Position numbers and translations under genes: made by a program. Below, in pieces: positions 27,532 through 36,437 of a stretch of 64,000 bases of DNA (positions within the stretch are counted from its first letter, which is position 1; each line of letters opens with the position of its first letter). The stretch comes from DASSUC01 sp035650075 (GTDB lineage Bacteria; Actinomycetota; Actinomycetes; Mycobacteriales; Micromonosporaceae): assembly GCA_035650075.1 (NCBI GenBank), contig DASRII010000229.1:1-64000 (forward strand), written 5' to 3'. The notes under the pieces were generated by a model that saw nothing but the letters and a program-made list of their open reading frames with translations, did no database searches and was not told the origin of the DNA.

Positions 27532-30444
27532 CTATGCCGGCTGCCGAACGAGGCCGCGCCGGCGCGCGATCGCGGCCGCCTCGGCGCGATTGGTGGCGTC
27601 GAGCTTGGTGAGGATCCGCGACACGTGGATGCTGACCGTCTTCTCGCTGATGAACAACTGCCGGGCGATCCGCCGGTTGGTGGCTCCGGTGCAGAGCAGC
27701 TCGAGCACCTCCTCCTCGCGCGGGGTCAGCCCGGCGGCGGACGTCGGTCGCCGGGCCGGGGCGATGGCCGACACGAGCCGGGCCCGGCGGGCGAATGCCG
27801 CGATCCCCTGCCGCAACGGCTCGGCGCCCAGGCGGGTCGCGATCGCGTACGCCTCGGCCAGAGCGGCGGCGGCAGCCGCCCGCCGTGGCGGCGCGGACCT
27901 GCGGGCGACCAGCGCCTCGGCCTGCCGCCACCGCGAATAGGCCACCGGCCAGGCCATGTCCACTGTGGACCAGTGCTGGGCGACGCGGTCCCACAACTCG
28001 GGGTCGGGATGACCGCGGGCGCGCGCCAGCTCGGCCGTTGCCGAGGCGATGAGGGCCGCGGCGTCGGGCGGCGGATCCGGCCGCAGGGAAATCTCGTGCA
28101 GCAGGTCCGCCAGTCGCGGCAGGCCGGTCTGCCGGGTGAGCCCGGCTTCGGCCCGTAGCCCGGTGAAGACGAGCCGGCCGAGCAGCGAGGTGAACTGGCT
28201 CGGGCCGAGCAGGTCGAGCTCGGTACGCACCCAGCGGCTCGCCTCCGCGTACCGGCCCTGCCAGAGGCACAGCTCGGCCTGCTGGACGTGCAGGTGGCTG
28301 CGGACACCGCCGTGCCCGTTGGTCGCGTACGCCACCATGCAGGCGTCGAGGAACCGTTGAGCCTGGTCGAACCGGCCGCGCCAGGTGTGCAGGGTGGCGG
28401 CGGACAGCCAGAGGTTGGTGGCGATCACCGGGGTGCCGTGCGCGACGAGGTCGGGCTCGCCGGGCAACAGCTCGTCGGCCTCCGCCCAGTGGCCCACCAG
28501 GATGAGGGCCTCGATCGCGTCGCCGAGCAGGTAGTTGCCGTAGGTTCGCTCGGCGCCTCGCTGGCGGGCAACGTCCACACCGGACAGTGCGGTCGCCGCC
28601 GCTTCGGCCGTCCGGCCGGCCATCCGCAGCACTCCGGTGAGGCCGAGGTAGGCCCGGTACAGCTCCTCCGACTGGCCCAGCTCCTCGGCGATGGCCAGCG
28701 CCTGCCGGGAGTAGTCGAGGCCACTCTCGACGTCGCCGGCCATGGCCAGGCAGAAGCCGGTGGACTGCAGCGCCCGCCCCTCCTCACCGCGCGCACCCGC
28801 GGCTCGGGCCACCCGCAACGCCTCTTCGCACGACGCCGACGAACCGGGGGCGCCGGCGTACACCAGGGCGCCGGCGAGGCCGACGAGCGCACGGGCGCGC
28901 TCGGCCGACGGTGCGGGCGGGACGAGCCGCACGGCCATCCGGTACGCGCCGATCGACTCGGCCTCGGCGTTGCCGTTCGTCCACAGGTACCGGCCGAGCC
29001 GCTCGTATAGGGTGCCGGCGCGGGATGCGTCGGAGTCCGCGTCGACCGCCGCCAACGCTCGCCGTACGAGGGCGATCGCGTGGTCGGTGTCACCGTCGAG
29101 GTACGCGGCCTCGGCACCGTGCCGGCACAGCTCGACGAGGTCCGGTACGACGGCCTCCCGGGCCTGTGGCGCCTCGTCCCACAGCTCGATCGCGCGGTCG
29201 AAGTGGACACGGGCCTCCGCTTGCGCGTACACCCGTTCGGCAGCCAGTCCGGCATCGACGCACGCGGCCAGACACCGGACCGGGTCCCCGGCCCGGCACC
29301 AGTGGTGGGCCAGCTCCGCGGCTGCCGCGCCCCGCTCGGCCAGCGCCTCGGCGTACGCCCGGTGCAGCCGGACGCGCTCGCCCGGCAGCGCCTCGGCGAG
29401 CAGCGCCTCGGTGGTGAGGGCATGCCGGAACGCGTACCCGTCGTCGACGGTCACCAGAATCTGTTCGTCGACGGCCACGCCCAGCCGCTCCAGGAGTACC
29501 TCGTCGGGCAGCTCGACGACGCGCGCGAGGATCTCGTGGTCGGCTCGCCGGCCGGCCACCGCCACCGCGTACAGCAACCGCTGGTCGGCCGCTGGCAGCC
29601 GGCGGATCCGGTGGAGCAGGATGTCGCGGGTGCTCTCCGGCAACCGATCGGCATCTGGACCGGCGGCGAGCAGCTCCTCGACGAGGAACGGGTTGCCGTC
29701 GCACCGCGCGTACACCTGCTCGGCGAGTGCGGAGTCGGCTGCCTGGTCCGGGCCATGCCTTCCGCCCGCAAACTCCACGTTAACCGCCAGCACGCCGGCG
29801 ACCTGGGCCGCCGTCTCCGCCGGGCTGAGCCGGCCCAGCTCGATCCGCGCCACGCCGCCGCGGTCCAGCTCGGCGAGCAGTGACCGCAGCGGATGCCGGC
29901 GGGACAGCTCGTCGCTGCGGTAGGTGGCGACCACGAGCAGCCGGCCGCCCGGACGCAACCCGTGCACCAGATAGGCCAGCAGGGCCAGCGTCGACGGGTC
30001 GGCCCAGTGCAGATCCTCCAGTACCAGCACCAGCGGCGACTCGCGCGACAGCCGCTCCAGCAGCCGGCGTACCGCGACGAAGAGCCGATGCCGGTCCACG
30101 TCGGCGGTGGGGGCGGTGAGATCCGGCAGCAGCCCGGCGAGCACGGCGGCGTCGGACCCGGCCAGGTCCAGCAGGGCGGCCCGGCCGAGCGGAAGCAGCA
30201 GGTCGACCACTGGCGCGTAGGGCAGCTCCTCGGCGAGGGGAACGCACCCGCCGCGCAGCACCCGTACCGCGTCCGGGACACCGGCCACCAGCTCGCCGAC
30301 CAGCCGGGTCTTGCCGATCCCCGCCTCACCGCTGACGACCACGGCCGACGGCTCGCCCGCTGCCGCCCGCGCCAGCGCGTCCCGCAGCCGGCCGATCTCG
30401 TCGGTCCGGCCGACCAGGTCGGGGCAGGACACCCGTCGGCGCAC
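27532..30444 (-). CDS. LuxR-family giant ATPase regulator (LAL/MalT-like)
   Basis: 970 aa from GTG 30444. N-terminal AAA/STAND ATPase: LVGRTDEIGRLRDAL, Walker A GEAGIGKTR, Walker B LVLVLEDLHWADPSTLAL. A long helical TPR-like middle follows, and a C-terminal LuxR HTH (LTPREEEVLELLCTGATNRR, EKTVSIHVSRILTKLDATNR). Such regulators switch on catabolic or antibiotic genes on sensing an inducer. The start was placed just before the conserved LVGR box, with GGGA nine bases upstream; a GTG four codons downstream (30432) is possible. The frame runs open well upstream over the divergent sulfurtransferase gene, which is rejected. Confidence 0.88.
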   Translation of the reverse strand: MRRRVSCPDLVGRTDEIGRLRDALARAAAGEPSAVVVSGEAGIGKTRLVGELVAGVPDAVRVLRGGCVPLAEELPYAPVVDLLLPLGRAALLDLAGSDAAVLAGLLPDLTAPTADVDRHRLFVAVRRLLERLSRESPLVLVLEDLHWADPSTLALLAYLVHGLRPGGRLLVVATYRSDELSRRHPLRSLLAELDRGGVARIELGRLSPAETAAQVAGVLAVNVEFAGGRHGPDQAADSALAEQVYARCDGNPFLVEELLAAGPDADRLPESTRDILLHRIRRLPAADQRLLYAVAVAGRRADHEILARVVELPDEVLLERLGVAVDEQILVTVDDGYAFRHALTTEALLAEALPGERVRLHRAYAEALAERGAAAAELAHHWCRAGDPVRCLAACVDAGLAAERVYAQAEARVHFDRAIELWDEAPQAREAVVPDLVELCRHGAEAAYLDGDTDHAIALVRRALAAVDADSDASRAGTLYERLGRYLWTNGNAEAESIGAYRMAVRLVPPAPSAERARALVGLAGALVYAGAPGSSASCEEALRVARAAGARGEEGRALQSTGFCLAMAGDVESGLDYSRQALAIAEELGQSEELYRAYLGLTGVLRMAGRTAEAAATALSGVDVARQRGAERTYGNYLLGDAIEALILVGHWAEADELLPGEPDLVAHGTPVIATNLWLSAATLHTWRGRFDQAQRFLDACMVAYATNGHGGVRSHLHVQQAELCLWQGRYAEASRWVRTELDLLGPSQFTSLLGRLVFTGLRAEAGLTRQTGLPRLADLLHEISLRPDPPPDAAALIASATAELARARGHPDPELWDRVAQHWSTVDMAWPVAYSRWRQAEALVARRSAPPRRAAAAAALAEAYAIATRLGAEPLRQGIAAFARRARLVSAIAPARRPTSAAGLTPREEEVLELLCTGATNRRIARQLFISEKTVSIHVSRILTKLDATNRAEAAAIARRRGLVRQPA
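27959..27969. repeat. Iterated palindrome TCCAC-W-GTGGA
   Basis: TCCACTGTGGA in the LuxR-type gene; on the minus strand it reads TCC ACA GTG GAC (Ser-Thr-Val-Asp). Confidence 0.75.
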
Positions 30445-30546
30445 GTCGCATTGTCCCGCCGTGGCCCGGCGCGCTGAGTCGGCGACCCGACTCGAATAGG
30501 GAGATCTTCCGATGTGGTGAACGGCCGATCTTCGTAGGTTCGCGGG

Positions 30547-31380
30547 ATGGGCAAGCTGACGACAACCGACTGGCTGGCGGAGCATCTCGACGACCCGGGT
30601 CTGCGGATCGTCGAGGTGGACGAGGACACCGAGGCGTACCACCGCGGCCACGTACCCAACTCCGTGGCGGTCAACTGGACCACCGACCTGCAGGATCCGA
30701 TCCGCCGCGACTTCGTGTCGCCCGACGCGTTCGCCGCGCTCCAGGATCGGCTCGCCATCACGAACACGACGGCCGTCGTCCTCTACGGCGGCAACAACAA
30801 CTGGTTCGCCGCGTACGCGTACTGGTACTACAGGGTCTACGGGCACGCCGACGTCCGGCTCGTCGACGGCGGCCGCAAGGCGTGGGAGCTCGAGGGCCGC
30901 AAGCTCGTCACGGAGGTACCGGTGATCTCGCCCACCAGCGGGTACCGGCCGACACCACCCGACCTGTCCATCCGGGCGTTCCGCGGCCAGGTGCTCGACC
31001 ACTACGTCGGCAACGCGGCCGCCGCCCTGGTGGACGTGCGGTCGCCGGAGGAGTACCGCGGCGAGAAGCTGGCGCCGGACCACCTGCCGAACGAGGCGGC
31101 CCAGCGCCCCGGCCACATCCCCGGGGCCGCGAACATCCCGTGGGCCAAGGCGGTCGATCCCGAGACCGGCCGGTTCCTGCCGGACGACCAACTGCGGGCG
31201 CTGTACGGCGGCCAGGGCATCACCGCCGACCGCGACGTCGTGGCGTACTGCCGGATCGGCGAACGGTCCGCGCACACCTGGTTCGTCCTGCACGAGCTGC
31301 TCGGCTACCCGAACGTGCGCAACTACGACGGATCCTGGACCGAATGGGGCTCGCTCGTCGGCGTGCCGATCGAGAAATGA
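30547..31380 (+). CDS. sseA: Thiosulfate sulfurtransferase, SseA/CysA2-type rhodanese
   Basis: 277 aa, two rhodanese domains. The N-terminal domain is inactive-type (GGNNNWFAAYAYWYYRVYGH); the C-terminal domain carries the catalytic Cys235 in the loop CRIGERS followed by AHTWFVLHELLGYPNVRNYD, nearly identical to mycobacterial CysA2/SseA as I remember it. It should transfer sulfane sulfur from thiosulfate or 3-mercaptopyruvate to a thiol acceptor. It is divergent from the LuxR-type regulator and overlaps the next small gene by four bases (ATGA). Confidence 0.92.
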   Translation: MGKLTTTDWLAEHLDDPGLRIVEVDEDTEAYHRGHVPNSVAVNWTTDLQDPIRRDFVSPDAFAALQDRLAITNTTAVVLYGGNNNWFAAYAYWYYRVYGHADVRLVDGGRKAWELEGRKLVTEVPVISPTSGYRPTPPDLSIRAFRGQVLDHYVGNAAAALVDVRSPEEYRGEKLAPDHLPNEAAQRPGHIPGAANIPWAKAVDPETGRFLPDDQLRALYGGQGITADRDVVAYCRIGERSAHTWFVLHELLGYPNVRNYDGSWTEWGSLVGVPIEK

Positions 31381-31568
31381 CCCGCCCGAGGTTCGGCATC
31401 TTCGTCGTGGGCGTGCTCACCGCCGTCGCGTGCGGGTTCTTCAGCGAGGGTGAGGGCGAATCACCCCCTCCGCCACCGCCTCCACCCCAGACCACCGCGC
31501 CGGCCGGAGGTCCGGTCGCGCCGACGGCCGGTACCGAGCCGACCGCGGCCGCTCCGGGTGGTGGCTGA
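31377..31568 (+). CDS. Small putative lipoprotein or membrane-anchored Pro-rich peptide
   Basis: 63 aa, family unknown. The ATG overlaps the sulfurtransferase stop (ATGA), so it is translationally coupled. The N-terminus has basic residues and a hydrophobic core (FGIFVVGVLTAVACGFF) with a loose lipobox AVAC, followed by an acidic patch, eight consecutive prolines and a Thr/Ala/Gly/Pro tail. That looks like an exported, disordered, possibly cell-wall-spanning peptide. Confidence 0.55.
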   Translation: MTRPRFGIFVVGVLTAVACGFFSEGEGESPPPPPPPPQTTAPAGGPVAPTAGTEPTAAAPGGG

Positions 31569-31613
31569 CGCGTGTTAGTTTGTCGGGCAATCCGAACGAT
31601 TGGAGGTGAACGC

Positions 31614-31736
31614 ATGATTCGTAACCTCCGCCGCCTGCTGATCGGCGCAGCGGTCGCGGCCGGATTGCTCGCCGCCACGGCGGCCCCTGCGGCGGCCGGC
31701 CTGTCCGCGGCGAACCACACCGAGCCCGGCAGATAG
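31614..31736 (+). CDS. 40-aa exported peptide precursor
   Basis: A strong Shine-Dalgarno GGAGGTGA (31602-31609) lies five bases before the ATG. The product begins MIRNLRRLLIGAAVAAGLLA and continues with ATAAPAAAG, a textbook Sec signal (Arg-rich n-region, Ala/Leu core, Ala-x-Ala exit), leaving a mature tail of only about 11-12 residues, LSAANHTEPGR. The TAG stop is followed immediately by the ATG of the TPR gene. No homologue is recognised. A mature peptide this short could be a signal; it could also be a cell-envelope peptide or a leader ORF serving only to couple the TPR gene. Confidence 0.6.
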   Translation: MIRNLRRLLIGAAVAAGLLAATAAPAAAGLSAANHTEPGR

Positions 31737-32756
31737 ATGCTGCAGCTGGTAAGGGCGCGGTGGCGTTTCCAGCGCGCCCTTCGGCTCTGGCGGGCCGGGC
31801 GGATCGCGGCGGCCCTGGACCACGGGGGCCGCGCCGTGACGATGTTCACCGCGTACGCCGCTCGTCGGCCCGACGAGCTGGTCGCCGCGACGCTCGCAAT
31901 GGCCGGATTCCGGGCGGAGCTGGCCGACTACCCGACCGCGGAGCGATTGTGCGAACAGGCGCTGGCGGTGCTCGACACCCAGGACAACCGCCCGCTCCGC
32001 GTCGATGCGCTCATCCGGCTCGGTACCGTGCGCCGGTTGCGCGGCGACTTCGACCGGGCCGAAGAGGTGTTACGTACCGCCGTGGCGCTGGCCGGCAGAC
32101 AGCCGTCAGACCCGGCGCTGGTCGCCGCCGCTCACAATGCCCTGGGCATCGTCTTCAAGGAGACCGGGCGGTACCCGGCGGCCGCCGCGGAATACGAGAT
32201 CGCACTCGGATTGTCGGGTGCCGCGCCCGCTGTTCACCACAACCTGGCCGGCCTCGCGTACGCCGAAGGCCGGTTCGACGATGCCGAGAGCTGGGCTCGG
32301 CGCGGCCTGGCTCTCCGCGAACAGGCTGAGTCGACCGGCATTGCCGCCGACCTCACCGTCCTCGGTGCGGTGCTCGTCGCGCTCGAACGCCACGCGGAGG
32401 CGGAGGAACTCCTCCATCGTGCGCTGGACGTATGGACCGCGCGATTCGGACCCGAGCACTACGAGGTCTCGGTGTGCCTGCACAACCTCGCGGTGCTCCA
32501 GCAGCGGCGCGGCGAGCCCGACGCGGCGCTGCGGAGCTTTCAGGAGGCGTTGCGGATCCGGGAGGCCGCACTCGGTACGGCACACCCGGAACTCGCCGTC
32601 GTCCTGAACAACCTCGCCGTTCTCCATGAGGAGCAGAGGCGACCCGACCACGCCGCGGCGTGCCGCCGCCGGGCACAGCGGCTCACCCGGGAACCGCAAT
32701 CCTCGGGCGCACGACCGGCCCCGCCTCCTCCTCCTGGTCCACCGCCGGCCCGGTGA
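31737..32756 (+). CDS. TPR-repeat protein (kinesin-light-chain-like repeats)
   Basis: 339 aa, almost wholly tetratricopeptide repeats: LADYPTAERLCEQALAVLDT, RGDFDRAEEVLRTAVALAG, TGRYPAAAAEYEIALGLSG, EGRFDDAESWARRGLALREQ, HAEAEELLHRALDVWTARFG and GEPDAALRSFQEALRIREAA. The last two are of the kinesin-light-chain/TPR_12 type. No DNA-binding domain, signal peptide or enzyme domain is seen, so it is probably cytosolic and binds a peptide or protein. It starts directly after the stop of the 40-aa exported peptide gene (TAGATG). Its Pro-rich last 24 codons overlap by 74 bp the end of the convergent ABC transporter gene. Confidence 0.8.
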   Translation: MLQLVRARWRFQRALRLWRAGRIAAALDHGGRAVTMFTAYAARRPDELVAATLAMAGFRAELADYPTAERLCEQALAVLDTQDNRPLRVDALIRLGTVRRLRGDFDRAEEVLRTAVALAGRQPSDPALVAAAHNALGIVFKETGRYPAAAAEYEIALGLSGAAPAVHHNLAGLAYAEGRFDDAESWARRGLALREQAESTGIAADLTVLGAVLVALERHAEAEELLHRALDVWTARFGPEHYEVSVCLHNLAVLQQRRGEPDAALRSFQEALRIREAALGTAHPELAVVLNNLAVLHEEQRRPDHAAACRRRAQRLTREPQSSGARPAPPPPPGPPPAR

Positions 32757-34707
32757 ACTGGGCGTCGTAGAGCCGCTGGTACGCACCGCCGGCGGTGACC
32801 AGCTGCTCGTGTGTACCCTGTTCGACGATCTGGCCGTGCTCCATCACCAGAATCAGGTCGGCGTCCCGGATCGTCGACAGCCGGTGCGCGATGACGAAGC
32901 TCGTGCGGCTCGATCGCAGGGCGGCCATCGCCCGCTGTACCAACGCCTCGGTACGGGTGTCGACAGAGCTCGTCGCCTCGTCGAGGATCAGCAACGACGG
33001 GTCGGCGAGGAACGCCCGCGCGATCGTAATGAGCTGCCGCTCGCCGGCGCTGACACTGTTGCCCTCGTCGTCGATGACCGTCTGGTACCCGTTCGGCAGG
33101 CTGTGCACGAAGCGGTCGACGAACGTCGCCCGCGCGGCGGCGAGGATCTCGTCGTCGGTGGCGTCGGGCCGGCCGTACGCGATGTTGTCGCGGATCGTGC
33201 CGCGGAACAGCCAGGTGTCCTGCAGCACCATGCCGATCTGGCCGCGCAGCTGCGGACGGGGCATCGTGGTGATGTCCACACCGTCGAGCGTGATGCGCCC
33301 GGAGTCCAGCTCGTAGAAGCGCATGATGAGGTTGACGAGCGTGGTCTTGCCCGCGCCCGTGGGACCGACGATCGCGACGGTCTGGCCCGGCCGGGCCACC
33401 AGTGACAGATCCTCGATGAGCGGCGTGTCCTCGCGGTACCGGAACGACACGTGCTCGAACTCCACCCGACCGCGGGCGGCGACCGGACCGCCGATCGCCG
33501 CCGGTTCGGGGGTCTGCTCCGGTGCGTCGAGCAGATCGAACACCCGCTCGGCCGACGCGACGCCGGACTGCATCAGGTTGGCCATCGAGGCCACCTGGGT
33601 CAGCGGTTGGGTGAACTGCCGCGAGTACTGGATGAACGCCTGAACGTCACCGAGGCTCATCGTGCCGGACGCCACCCGCAGCCCGCCCACCACGGCGATG
33701 GCGACATAGCTGAGGTTCCCGATGAACATCATCGACGGCATGATGATGCCGGACACGAACTGCGCGCCGAAACTGGCGTTGTACAGCTTCTCGTTGCGCT
33801 CGTCGAAGGTGGCCTGCATTTCGCGCTGCCGGCCGAAGACCTTGACCAGCTCGTGGCCGGTGAACGTCTCCTCGATGTGCGCGTTGAGGCTGCCGGTGTG
33901 GGCCCACTGGGCGACGAACATCTTCTGCGACCGGGACGCGATCTTCCTGGTGACCACAATGGACAGTGGCACCGCGACGAGCGCGATCACGGCCAGGATC
34001 GGCGAGATCGCGACCATCATGACGAGTACGCCGATGACCGTCAGCAGCGAGGTCAGCAGCTGGCTGAGCGTCTGCTGCAGGCTCTGCGCGATGTTGTCGA
34101 TGTCGTTGGTGACACGGCTGAGCAGCTCGCCGCGCGGCTGGTCGTCGAAGTACCGCAGCGGTAGCCGGTGCAGCTTGTCCTCCACGTCCGCCCGCAGTCG
34201 CAGCATCGCGGCCTGCACCACACCGGTCAGCAGGTACCCCTGCAGCCACATCAGCAGGCCCGCGGCCACGAACAGCGCGGTCGCCAGCATGACCACCTGC
34301 CCGAGCCGGGCGAAGTCGATGCCTCGGCCCGGTACGACGTCCATGCGGGCGAGCATGTCGGCGAACGTGCCCCGACCGGCTGTCCGGGCGCCCGCTACCG
34401 CCTGCTCCTTGGTGATCCCGTCGGGCAGCTGCCGACCGATCAGCCCGGCGAAGATGATGTCGGTAGCCCGTCCGAGCACCTTCGGCACGGTCACGCTCAG
34501 ACCCACGCTGGTCACCGCGAGCGCGACGATCAGCATGAGCGGGCCGCGGTGCGGGCGGAGGCGGTCGAGGAGGCGCCGCGCGGACGGCCCGAAGTTCATG
34601 GACTTCTCGGCCGGCTGGCCCATTGCCATCCACTGTGGACCAACGCCGGTCCGCCGGCCAGCCGCGGGCAGCCGCGCCGCCACCTTCTGCTGTCCCCGTT
34701 CGCTCAT
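32683..34707 (-). CDS. ABC exporter half-transporter, subunit 2 (canonical NBD)
   Basis: 674 aa. A cytosolic N-terminal extension (MSERGQQKVAARLPAAGRRT) precedes a six-helix ABC_membrane domain (about 55-380) and a nucleotide-binding domain with Walker A GPTGAGKTT, signature SVSAGERQLITIARA, Walker B SLLILDEATSSVD with the catalytic Glu present, and switch His in VIAHRLSTI. The extracellular loop between helices 1 and 2 is unusually long (DGITKEQAVAGARTAGRGTF and onward). Its ATG overlaps the stop of subunit 1 (ATGA). Together they form a heterodimeric exporter, probably for a drug or lipid-like molecule, under the adjacent TetR. Confidence 0.9.
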   Translation of the reverse strand: MSERGQQKVAARLPAAGRRTGVGPQWMAMGQPAEKSMNFGPSARRLLDRLRPHRGPLMLIVALAVTSVGLSVTVPKVLGRATDIIFAGLIGRQLPDGITKEQAVAGARTAGRGTFADMLARMDVVPGRGIDFARLGQVVMLATALFVAAGLLMWLQGYLLTGVVQAAMLRLRADVEDKLHRLPLRYFDDQPRGELLSRVTNDIDNIAQSLQQTLSQLLTSLLTVIGVLVMMVAISPILAVIALVAVPLSIVVTRKIASRSQKMFVAQWAHTGSLNAHIEETFTGHELVKVFGRQREMQATFDERNEKLYNASFGAQFVSGIIMPSMMFIGNLSYVAIAVVGGLRVASGTMSLGDVQAFIQYSRQFTQPLTQVASMANLMQSGVASAERVFDLLDAPEQTPEPAAIGGPVAARGRVEFEHVSFRYREDTPLIEDLSLVARPGQTVAIVGPTGAGKTTLVNLIMRFYELDSGRITLDGVDITTMPRPQLRGQIGMVLQDTWLFRGTIRDNIAYGRPDATDDEILAAARATFVDRFVHSLPNGYQTVIDDEGNSVSAGERQLITIARAFLADPSLLILDEATSSVDTRTEALVQRAMAALRSSRTSFVIAHRLSTIRDADLILVMEHGQIVEQGTHEQLVTAGGAYQRLYDAQFTGPAVDQEEEAGPVVRPRIAVPG
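34629..34639. repeat. Iterated palindrome TCCAC-W-GTGGA
   Basis: TCCACTGTGGA in the N-terminal extension of ABC subunit 2, here read in another frame (CCA CAG TGG ATG, Pro-Gln-Trp-Met). This shows the word is not tied to Ser-Thr-Val-Asp. Confidence 0.75.
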
Positions 34708-36437
34708 GCGCTTGCTCCCACTGTCAGCTGCGATCCCACGATCTCGACATACGTGGTACAGGTTTCGAGAAGTTCCTCGTGCCGACCGATGCCGACGACC
34801 ACGCCGTCCTCCAGTACCACGATCTGGTCCGCGTCGACGATCGTGGACACCCGCTGCGCCACGATGACCACGGCGGCGTCGCGGGTGACCAGCCGCAGCG
34901 CGGCGCGCAACCGGGCGTCGGTACCGAGATCCAGCGCGGAGAACGAATCGTCGAACAGGTAGACGGCCGGTTGCCGGATGAGTGCCCGCGCGATGGCCAG
35001 CCGCTGGCGTTGGCCGCCGGACACGTTCGTGCCGCCCTGGGCGATCGGCGCCTCGAGCCCGCCCGGCATCTCTTCGACGAAGTCGCGCGCCTGGGCTATC
35101 TCCAGGCACCGCCACAGTTCCTCGTCCGTCGCGTCCGGGTCGCCGTAGCGCAGGTTGCTGGCGATCGTGCCGGAGAACAGGTAAGGCCGTTGCGGTACCA
35201 CACCGATCCGGCGCCACAGCACCTCGAAGTCGAGCTGCCGGACGTCGACCCCGTCGACGAGTACCGCGCCGCCGGTCACGTCGAACAGCCGCGGTACCAG
35301 GGACAGCAGCGTCGTCTTGCCGGCGCCGGTACTGCCGATGATGGCCGTCGTCTCGCCGGGCCGTACCTCGAAGCTGATGTCGCGCAGCACTGGCACCTCG
35401 GCGCCCGGGTAGGTGAACGACGCGCTCCGGAACTCGAGCCCGGCCGCGTCGGGCGTCGGGCGCGTCGACTCGGCCGGCGGGCGTACCGACGTCTCCGTGT
35501 CCAGGACCTCCGCGACCCGCTCGGCGGAGACCGCGGCCCGCGGCGCCATCATCACCATGAACGTGGCCATCGTGACCGACGTCAGAATCTGCACCAGGTA
35601 CTGCAGGAAGGCCGTCAACGCGCCGATCTGCAGAACCCCGGCGTCGATCCGCGCGGCGCCGAACCACAGCACCGCCACGCTCGACACGTTGAACACGAAC
35701 ATCACGAGCGGGAACACCATCGCCATCAGCCGGCCGGCGCGCAGGGCGGTACTGGTCAGGTCCTGGTTCGCTACGCCGAACCGGTCGGTCTCGTACGGTT
35801 CCCGGACGAAGGCCCGGACCACCCGCATACCGGTGATCTGCTCGCGCAGCACGCGGTTGACGACGTCGATGCGGTCCTGCATCTGCCGGAACGTCGGCAC
35901 CAAACGCGACACGACGATGCCGACCGCGATGACCATGACCGGGACGCTGACCAGTACCAGCCAAGACAGCCCGACGTCCTCGCGCAGCGCCATGATGATG
36001 CCGCCCACACACATGATGGGCGCCACGACCATCATCGTGCAGGACATCATCACCAGGGTCTGTACCTGCTGTACGTCGTTCGTGGTCCGCGTGATGAGCG
36101 ACGGCGCACCGAACTTCGCCAGCTCCCGTTGGGAGAAGTCACCGACCCGGTAGAAGATGGCCGAGCGCAGATCCCGCCCGAACCGCATCGCCGCGCCGGC
36201 TCCATAGTAGACAGCCGCGATGGAGGAGCCGATCTGCACGAGGCTCACGAGCAGCATCCAGCCGCCGGCGCGGACGATGTACCCGGTGTCTCCCACGGCC
36301 ACGCCCTGGTCGATGATGTCGGCGTTGAGGCTCGGCAGGTACAACGACGCGATGGTGCCGACCAGTTGCAGCAGCACGACGATGGTCAGCTCCCGCCGGT
36401 ACGGCCGTAGGTACGTACGCAGCAGTCGAACGAGCAC
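34704..36437 (-). CDS. ABC exporter half-transporter, subunit 1 (degenerate NBD)
   Basis: 577 aa. A six-helix membrane domain (about 12-310) is followed by an NBD with Walker A GSTGAGKTT, signature NVSGGQRQRLAIARA and Walker B VYLFDDSFSALD. Asp replaces the usual catalytic Glu after the Walker B Asp, which in heterodimeric exporters such as TM287/288 marks the ATPase-impaired partner. The start is a GTG that overlaps the TetR stop by one base (TAGTG) with GGGAGA in front. The order tetR-subunit 1-subunit 2 makes one coupled operon. Confidence 0.9.
   Translation of the reverse strand: MLVRLLRTYLRPYRRELTIVVLLQLVGTIASLYLPSLNADIIDQGVAVGDTGYIVRAGGWMLLVSLVQIGSSIAAVYYGAGAAMRFGRDLRSAIFYRVGDFSQRELAKFGAPSLITRTTNDVQQVQTLVMMSCTMMVVAPIMCVGGIIMALREDVGLSWLVLVSVPVMVIAVGIVVSRLVPTFRQMQDRIDVVNRVLREQITGMRVVRAFVREPYETDRFGVANQDLTSTALRAGRLMAMVFPLVMFVFNVSSVAVLWFGAARIDAGVLQIGALTAFLQYLVQILTSVTMATFMVMMAPRAAVSAERVAEVLDTETSVRPPAESTRPTPDAAGLEFRSASFTYPGAEVPVLRDISFEVRPGETTAIIGSTGAGKTTLLSLVPRLFDVTGGAVLVDGVDVRQLDFEVLWRRIGVVPQRPYLFSGTIASNLRYGDPDATDEELWRCLEIAQARDFVEEMPGGLEAPIAQGGTNVSGGQRQRLAIARALIRQPAVYLFDDSFSALDLGTDARLRAALRLVTRDAAVVIVAQRVSTIVDADQIVVLEDGVVVGIGRHEELLETCTTYVEIVGSQLTVGASA

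Noticed and set aside
30503..30533. Direct repeat GATCTTC spaced 24 bp in the LuxR/sulfurtransferase gap
   Set aside because: Seven-base direct repeats of this kind are weak evidence; no palindromic half-sites or promoter geometry supports it.
30445..31293. N-terminal extension of the LuxR-type regulator frame
   Set aside because: It is antisense to the sulfurtransferase gene and lacks domain features; the protein family starts just before the LVGR box.
34708..36012. Minus-strand frame extending ABC subunit 2 upstream
   Set aside because: It overlaps subunit 1 in another frame. The ATGA junction and the start of the true N-terminus at 34707 explain the gene.
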